Notes under the pieces: generated by a model
The model's input: only the letters and a program-made list of their open reading frames with translations
Database searches by the model: none
What the model was told of the DNA's origin: nothing
DNA from: Nonomuraea dietziae
GTDB lineage: Bacteria; Actinomycetota; Actinomycetes; Streptosporangiales; Streptosporangiaceae
Reading direction: 5' to 3'
DNA: 64,000 nucleotides
Assembly: GCF_014195505.1 (NCBI RefSeq)
Contig: NZ_JACIBV010000001.1
Location: 7,812,001 to 7,876,000, forward strand
Made by a program: the position numbers and the translations under genes
In this document: piece by piece, positions 59,410-64,000 of the stretch
How positions within the stretch are numbered: the stretch's first letter is position 1
Layout: every line of letters begins with the position of its first letter

Positions 59410-60351
59410 ATGACGGTCACTGTCCGCGCGTTCGCCCCCGGTGACGAGCACTCTCTGATCGAATCCTGGAACCGGAGCCTGCCGGCCGACCCCACGACCG
59501 CGGCGTGGTTTCGCGACTGCGTCCTGCTCGACCCCAACTTCGAGCCTGAAGGCCTGCGCGTGGCCGTGGCGGAGGGCCGCGTGGTGGGGTGCGCCTACGC
59601 CGTCCGCCGGTTGACGCCGCTCGCGCCGGGCACGGACCTGGAGCCCGAGGCCGGCTGGATCCCTTTCTTCTTCGTCGCGCCGGACCACCGGGGTGGCGGG
59701 CTCGGACGGCGCCTGCTCACCGAGGCGCTGGAGTTCCTGCGGGCCAGGGGCAGGACGCGTGTCGACTTCGCCTCCTACACGCCCAACTACGTGCTGCCCG
59801 GCGCAGATCCCGAGCTCTACCCCGACGGGTTCGCCCTGCTGACCGATCTCGGGTTCGCCACCCTCTACTCGCCGGTCGCGATGGACCGCACGCTGGTCGG
59901 CTACCTGACACCGCACGACGTGCACGAGCTGCGCGCCAAGCGGGAGAGCGAGGGGTACGGCTTCCGCAGCCCGGCCGACGGTGAACTGCCCGAGCTGATC
60001 AGGTTCGCGGCCGACGAGTTCAACCCCGACTGGGGCGAGGCGATCCGCCACCACAGGGACCCCACCCGCATGGTCATCGCCAAGAAGCGGGACCGGCTGG
60101 TGGGGTTCGCGCTGTATGCCGCCTACCGCGGCATCCCCGAGCGGTTCGGCCCCTTCGGCGTGGACGAGGGCGAGCGGGGCACCGGGCTCGGCAAGATCCT
60201 GCTCCACCTCACGATGACGAGGATGCGGGCCGAGGGCCTGCACTCCTCGTGGTTCCTCTGGACCGGAGTGGCCAGCCCCGCAGGACACCTGTACGCCAGG
60301 GCGGGATACCAGGTCACCCGCCGCTTCCACGTCATGAGGTGGACGGCATGA
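59410..60351 (+). CDS. Tandem GNAT acetyltransferase
   Basis: 313 residues with two GNAT domains. The first (1-130) has FFFVAPDHRGGGLGRRLL, a good acetyl-CoA loop; the second (about 165-313) has GERGTGLGKILLHLTMTRMRAEG and LYARAGYQVTRRFH. Tandem GNATs include mycothiol synthase (MshD) and others; this is not obviously MshD. Acceptor unknown. ATG 59410 begins MTVTVRAFAPGDE. Confidence 0.85.
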   Translation: MTVTVRAFAPGDEHSLIESWNRSLPADPTTAAWFRDCVLLDPNFEPEGLRVAVAEGRVVGCAYAVRRLTPLAPGTDLEPEAGWIPFFFVAPDHRGGGLGRRLLTEALEFLRARGRTRVDFASYTPNYVLPGADPELYPDGFALLTDLGFATLYSPVAMDRTLVGYLTPHDVHELRAKRESEGYGFRSPADGELPELIRFAADEFNPDWGEAIRHHRDPTRMVIAKKRDRLVGFALYAAYRGIPERFGPFGVDEGERGTGLGKILLHLTMTRMRAEGLHSSWFLWTGVASPAGHLYARAGYQVTRRFHVMRWTA

Positions 60352-60460
60352 CACATGGCCGCCGGACTCCGCACAACCGAGCCGCAAGCGGTCCCAAGTG
60401 ATCCGCAGTTCGGCCGCGATGAACTCTCTCGTGTCCCTACGAAAGAGAAGGAGTCATGCG

Positions 60461-60640
60461 ATGTCGCGTTCTTCCAGGGTCGGCAGGCGGCTCACGGCCG
60501 TCGTGCTCGGCGTCCTCGCCGCCGGCGTGATCGGCGGTGCCACCGCCGCTCCGGCCCAGGCGCAGGACATGGAGTGGGTGTGGGACTGGTGCTTCGACTG
60601 GGAGGGCGGCGGCTACGGCATGTGCTGGCGTCACCTCTGA
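60461..60640 (+). CDS. Precursor of a small secreted Trp-rich peptide
   Basis: 59 residues with AGAAGGAG 6 nt before ATG 60461. Arg-rich start, hydrophobic core (LTAVVLGVLAAGVIGGATAA) and an AQA-type cleavage site give a classical Sec signal of about 34-35 residues. The predicted mature peptide of about 24 residues has five Trp, two Cys 11 residues apart (WCFDWEGGGYGMCW), a GGG turn and acidic character. A single disulfide hairpin seems likely. No known family; function unknown. It ends 8 bp from the convergent beta-lactamase-fold gene. Confidence 0.7.
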   Translation: MSRSSRVGRRLTAVVLGVLAAGVIGGATAAPAQAQDMEWVWDWCFDWEGGGYGMCWRHL

Positions 60641-60647
60641 GGCGGGC

Positions 60648-62009
60648 TCAGAAGTAGCGCGGAGTGAGGTCCGTCGTCGGCCACGACGTGATGCCCATGG
60701 CGGCGTCGTACAGCTCGTCCAGCAGCGCGTCGTAGTCGGCGGCGCCCTCCTCCTCCCGCCGGTTGAACGTCGCGCAGTAGGTGACTCCGTTGTGCATGCG
60801 GGACAGGATCGCGAACGTGCCGGGCAGCGAGCCGGTGTGCCAGGTGTTGAGGCCTGAGCCCATGGTGCGCACCCACCAGCCGCCCGCGTACCACGAGCCG
60901 TGCTGGTTGAGGCCGGTCTCGGGCTTGGCCAGCAGTTTGGCGACCGAGGCGGAGCTCAGCACGCCGCCACCGCCCGTGAAGATCGTGGAGAGTCTGACCA
61001 GGTCGACCGCCGAGGCCAGCCAGCCTCCCGCCGAGTCGAGGTTGGCGTAGTTGGCGCCGCCGTACGGGTGGGGGACCACGGCGCCCGAGTCGTCCAGCAC
61101 CGTCTTGGCCGTGTACTTCGAGTGGTAGGGCAGGCCCTCCTCGACGCTCCTGCTCAGCCGCATCCTGGTGATGCCGACAGGGGCGAGCACCTTCTGCTTG
61201 ACGTACGACTCGTAGCTCTGGCCCGAGACCTTCTCGATGATCCGGCCCAGCAGCAGGAAGTTGTAGTTGTTGTACGACATGCGGGTGCCGGGGGCGAAGT
61301 CGAGCGGCCGCTGGGTGGCGTACGTGAGGATGTGAGCGTGCGTGATGGGCAGCGGCACGTCCAGGGTCGCCGAGATGGCGTGGTCGGAGAACAGGTAGTC
61401 GCGCTTGGACACCTCCTTGTCCCAGCCGCCGAGGTTCTGCATCAGGCGCAGGACGGTCACCTTGGCGAGGCGCGCGTCGGCCGCGGCCGACAGGCCGAGC
61501 AGCGTGGTCACGGAGGCGCCGAGCGAGAGCTTGCCGTCCTGGACGAGTCGCATGATCGCGGCGCTGGTGATGTGCTTGCTCAGGCTGGCGATCCGGAACA
61601 GCGAGGTCGGCTGCACCAGTGCGAGGCCGGCGGTGTTCCCCCGCCAGATGAGAGGCCCAGCGGTGGGGGAGGCGCTCGGGCTGGGGCTCGGGCTGACGCT
61701 GGGGCTCGGGGTCGCGGTGGGCGTCGGCGTCGGAGACGGGCTGGGCGAGGGAGCGCGGGTGAAGGAGTAGTGCCCGTAGCCGCGGGCCAGCACGATCTTG
61801 CCGTTCCTCGAGACCGCGAGCTGGGCGCAGCTGATCGAGCGCGCCTGGACGAAGGTCTTCAGCATGGTGTCGAGGCGGGCGAGCTGGGCGGGAACGATGC
61901 CCGTGGTGGTCAGCTCGCTCGCGGCCGCCGCCGGACGCAGGCCGAGGGTGAGAGCGGGTACGGCTCCCGCGCTCGCTGTGAGAAGGTTCCTGCGGCTGAT
62001 CCTCGTCAC
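60648..62009 (-). CDS. Tat-exported serine beta-lactamase-like hydrolase with Ser/Pro insert
   Basis: 453 residues. TRISRRNLLTAS is a twin-arginine signal. The beta-lactamase (class C/EstB) fold has SxxK in IASLSKH, Tyr-x-Asn in RMSYNNYNF and the HTG motif in TWHTGSLPG. A 35-residue Ser/Pro/Thr stretch (SPSPSPTPTPT-type) is inserted between the first strands (GHYSFTRAP) and the SxxK helix, inside the catalytic domain. Likely esterase or peptidase rather than a true beta-lactamase. GTG 62009 has GGGAG 6 nt upstream. Divergent from a LysR gene. Confidence 0.88.
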   Translation of the reverse strand: MTRISRRNLLTASAGAVPALTLGLRPAAAASELTTTGIVPAQLARLDTMLKTFVQARSISCAQLAVSRNGKIVLARGYGHYSFTRAPSPSPSPTPTPTATPSPSVSPSPSPSASPTAGPLIWRGNTAGLALVQPTSLFRIASLSKHITSAAIMRLVQDGKLSLGASVTTLLGLSAAADARLAKVTVLRLMQNLGGWDKEVSKRDYLFSDHAISATLDVPLPITHAHILTYATQRPLDFAPGTRMSYNNYNFLLLGRIIEKVSGQSYESYVKQKVLAPVGITRMRLSRSVEEGLPYHSKYTAKTVLDDSGAVVPHPYGGANYANLDSAGGWLASAVDLVRLSTIFTGGGGVLSSASVAKLLAKPETGLNQHGSWYAGGWWVRTMGSGLNTWHTGSLPGTFAILSRMHNGVTYCATFNRREEEGAADYDALLDELYDAAMGITSWPTTDLTPRYF

Positions 62010-62127
62010 TGCTGACTCCCTAGTTCCAGATATGTCAGGCAGCACCGTATATTACGGACATCTCGTAGGTGGGGTTTGTGGTCGAATAATGGTGGCGTCC
62101 CCGAAAGCCACCGACTTGGATGTCCCT

Positions 62128-63024
62128 ATGGAGCTGCGGCGGTTGCGGTACTTCCGCGCGGTGGCCGAGGAGGCCAACCTCACCAGGGCGGCGGAGTGGC
62201 TCGGCATCCGCGCGACCTCGCTCAGCTCGCAGATCATCGCGTTGGAGCGCGAGCTCGGCGCCGCGCTGTTTCGGCGGACACCCGCAGGGATGGAGCTCAC
62301 GGCGGCGGGGAGAGCGCTGTTCGCCCACGCCACAGGGGTGCTGGAGGCGGCGGAGTCGGCCGAGCGCGCCGTGCGCGACGCCGCGGACGACGAGCGGGCG
62401 CTGCGCATCGGTGTGACGCCCGGCAGTCCGCCATGGGCGGTGCGGGCGTTGTGGCGGGGCGCGAACGTGGAGGCGCGTGACCTCTCCGTGGCACGCCAGC
62501 TCACCTCGCTGCGCGCGGGGGAGCTGGACGGCGGGTTGCTCGTGCTTCCCGCCGACACGTCAGGGCTCGGCTCCGCGCTGGTCAGCGAGGCGCGGCTGGG
62601 CGTGCTCGTGTCCCGCGACCACCCCTTGGCGGCTCGGCCCCGCGCGAGCTGGGCCGACCTGGACGGCCAGGAGCTGTTGTGGTTCGACAGGCGGCTGGCT
62701 CCCGGCTACCACGAGGCGGTGCTGAGCGCGTGCCGCCAGGCGGGCTGGCGGCCCGTCCGGGTGCGGGAGGGCGCCGCCAGGCACGGCCTGCTCGCGGCCG
62801 AGCTGTCGCACGGGGGCGCTCTGGTGGCTCTTCGCCCCCGGTGGGACATGCGCGAGGGTGACGGGCTGACGTGGCTCCCGCTGTGCGGCGGCCCGTCGGT
62901 CCGGCACGCGCTGGTCTGGGATCCCGCGCGGGAGCACGCTGGTCGCCTCCATGATCTGGCCGCCCACCTGGCACGTGAGGCGCCGCCTCACGGTCATGAG
63001 GAGACACCTCGTGGACGGGGATGA
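62128..63024 (+). CDS. LysR-family transcriptional regulator
   Basis: 298 residues: MELRRLRYFRAVAEEANLTRAAEWLGIRATSLSSQIIALERELG is a standard LysR HTH, followed by the effector domain (RALRIGVTPGSP). Divergent from the beta-lactamase-like gene, a candidate target; the 118-bp gap holds ATGTC...GACAT arms around an A+T-rich TATATTA. An in-frame ATG at 62089 would add 13 residues. Confidence 0.88.
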   Translation: MELRRLRYFRAVAEEANLTRAAEWLGIRATSLSSQIIALERELGAALFRRTPAGMELTAAGRALFAHATGVLEAAESAERAVRDAADDERALRIGVTPGSPPWAVRALWRGANVEARDLSVARQLTSLRAGELDGGLLVLPADTSGLGSALVSEARLGVLVSRDHPLAARPRASWADLDGQELLWFDRRLAPGYHEAVLSACRQAGWRPVRVREGAARHGLLAAELSHGGALVALRPRWDMREGDGLTWLPLCGGPSVRHALVWDPAREHAGRLHDLAAHLAREAPPHGHEETPRGRG

Positions 63025-63047
63025 CAGCCCCGCCTAGCTTGCCTGAC

Positions 63048-63347
63048 ATGGCACTTTCTCACTGGGGATTCATCTACATGGCCGACGGCTGCGACCCCGA
63101 TCGCGACGTCTCGATCATCGAGACCGGCGCCAGCAGCACCGTTCTGGTCGGGATCGGACGGCACGACCAGCTCGTGGAGGCGGCCGTCAGGCTGGTCGCC
63201 GACGGCGCCCAGCTCGTGGAGCTGTGCGGGGCCTTCGGCCCGACCTGGACGGCGCGCGTGATCGAGGCGGTGGGCGGCGCCGTACCGGTGGGAGCGGTCG
63301 GTTACGGCCCCGAAGCGGTCGACCAGCTGCACGCGATCTTCTCCTGA
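63048..63347 (+). CDS. DUF6506-like small protein
   Basis: 99 residues: HWGFIYMADGCDPDRDVSIIE, DGAQLVELCGAFGPTWTARVIEAVGGAVPVGAVGYGPEAVD. The C-terminal stretch is the hallmark of a widespread actinobacterial family of unknown function. Starts either at ATG 63048 or at an ATG 63021 overlapping the LysR stop, so it may be cotranscribed with that regulator. Confidence 0.75.
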   Translation: MALSHWGFIYMADGCDPDRDVSIIETGASSTVLVGIGRHDQLVEAAVRLVADGAQLVELCGAFGPTWTARVIEAVGGAVPVGAVGYGPEAVDQLHAIFS

Positions 63348-63357
63348 CGACCGAGGG

Positions 63358-64000
63358 TCAGCGCACCTCCTTGCGGACCACGCGCAGGACGCCCGCGGCC
63401 ATCGGCAGGACGATGCAGAGGAGCACGGACACGGCCAGCCGAGTCGCGTCGCCACCGGTCAGTGCGCCGTCCATCAGGGGACCGGTGGTGGCGCCCAGGT
63501 CGAACCACTCGGCCAGGAAACTGCCGGTGGGACCGGACCGTCCGACGGCGCTCCACAACACCGGCGCCGCCAGGCAGATCACGATCGCGGCCGGGGCGTT
63601 GAGGAGCAACATGCCCAGGGCGAGCCCCTGTGCGACCACGAGCACACCCGTGACGGCCCACCCCAGCAGGGCCAGGGGGTCGGCATCCCAGACGGCGGGG
63701 ACGTCCTGCACGTCGGCGACCACAGCCGTCACGGGCACCGCGACCAGCACCGCGAACAGGCTCGCCACCACTGCCGTGATCAACGGGGGCAGGCACTTGG
63801 CCAGCAGCACCCGACGGCGTCGGGGTTCGAGCGCGAACGTGGTCAGGACGGTGCGATGACTCCACTCACCCGTCACGGAGAGGATGCCGAGCACGGGGAG
63901 CAACGTCCCGTACCCGATCCCCGCGGTGGTGGCCAGGACGTCCAGCCGCGGACCCGAGGTGAGGCCGCGACCGACGATGGAGGCGAGGGTCAGCGCGATC
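63358..64000 (-). CDS. ABC-2 type transporter permease, C-terminal part (partial)
   Basis: The frame runs off the right edge of the window (64000), so the N-terminus is missing. About 214 residues contain four or five membrane segments; GEWSHRTVLTTFALEPRRRRVLLAKCLPP is the typical first cytoplasmic segment of ABC-2 permeases. It would export an unknown substrate with an ATPase probably encoded just beyond the edge. Confidence 0.8.
   Translation of the reverse strand, partial: IALTLASIVGRGLTSGPRLDVLATTAGIGYGTLLPVLGILSVTGEWSHRTVLTTFALEPRRRRVLLAKCLPPLITAVVASLFAVLVAVPVTAVVADVQDVPAVWDADPLALLGWAVTGVLVVAQGLALGMLLLNAPAAIVICLAAPVLWSAVGRSGPTGSFLAEWFDLGATTGPLMDGALTGGDATRLAVSVLLCIVLPMAAGVLRVVRKEVR

Noticed and set aside
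19365..60000. Hairpins as possible CRISPR repeats or transposon ends
   Set aside because: Each inverted repeat is unique, lies in a gap after a gene, and no cas, transposase or integrase gene is present.

Overview
The window is high-GC actinobacterial DNA with short intergenic gaps, many ATGA/GTGA stop-start overlaps and frequent GTG/TTG starts. Gene content fits a soil actinomycete, probably of the Streptosporangiales (Nonomuraea- or Streptosporangium-like). It contains zinc-independent ribosomal protein paralogues, an actinobacterial type of cyclic-di-AMP riboswitch, many one-component regulators, a Ser/Thr kinase and secreted hydrolases. The genus is an inference. I saw no rRNA, tRNA, CRISPR array, insertion sequence or prophage, so this reads as ordinary chromosomal accessory DNA.

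Layout, left part (1-16 kb): the end of a LuxR-type regulator; a VanW-family envelope protein; an XRE regulator with an SDR enzyme; a polar amino-acid ABC importer; an archaeal/eukaryal-type prolyl-tRNA synthetase; a nucleotidyltransferase; and a GNAT enzyme. A six-gene operon (12241 down to 10033) follows, encoding zinc-free L33, L28, S14, L32, a CobW/Mrf-like protein and S18 behind a clear Zur-type palindrome. Its L33 is unusually short. Next come a TetR repressor with two identical 14-bp operators around a strong promoter, an MFS exporter and a coupled Gfo/Idh/MocA oxidoreductase.

16-29 kb: a divergent LysR/SDR pair; the frameshifted stub of an ABC ATPase followed by an intact two-component system; a large subtilisin-like secreted protease; a ribose-type ABC importer; a ydaO-type riboswitch ahead of a CHAP-domain hydrolase; and a CmtR-like sensor coupled to a CDF metal transporter with a Cys-rich tail.

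29.8-40.3 kb: a catabolic island. An SDR, a D-threonine aldolase/D-serine dehydratase-like PLP enzyme, a Zn-dehydrogenase, an amidohydrolase, a secreted GH114 endo-alpha-1,4-polygalactosaminidase, a GH4 glycosidase, a three-gene sugar ABC importer and an IclR regulator sit together. Five 15-bp palindromes of the form TTCC(G/A)-N5-(C/T)GGAA (one with TTCTG) lie immediately upstream of every transcription unit, including iclR. The simplest reading is one IclR regulon for an amino-sugar-containing glycan and its breakdown products.

40-64 kb: a Ser/Thr kinase; a PA14-bearing glycoside hydrolase; a Crp-like regulator; a secreted repeat protein; an erythromycin-esterase-like enzyme with its own divergent regulator; and a 1000-residue STAND/WD40 protein whose P-loop has lost its lysine. 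Then come a trypsin-like protease, an RsbQ-RsbP-RsbV energy-stress module (alpha/beta hydrolase, PAS-PP2C phosphatase, STAS protein), a frameshifted ketopantoate-reductase-like gene coupled to an ArsR regulator, a 59-residue precursor of a tryptophan-rich secreted peptide, a Tat-exported beta-lactamase-fold protein with a Ser/Pro insert, a LysR regulator, a DUF6506-like protein and the edge of an ABC-2 type permease.
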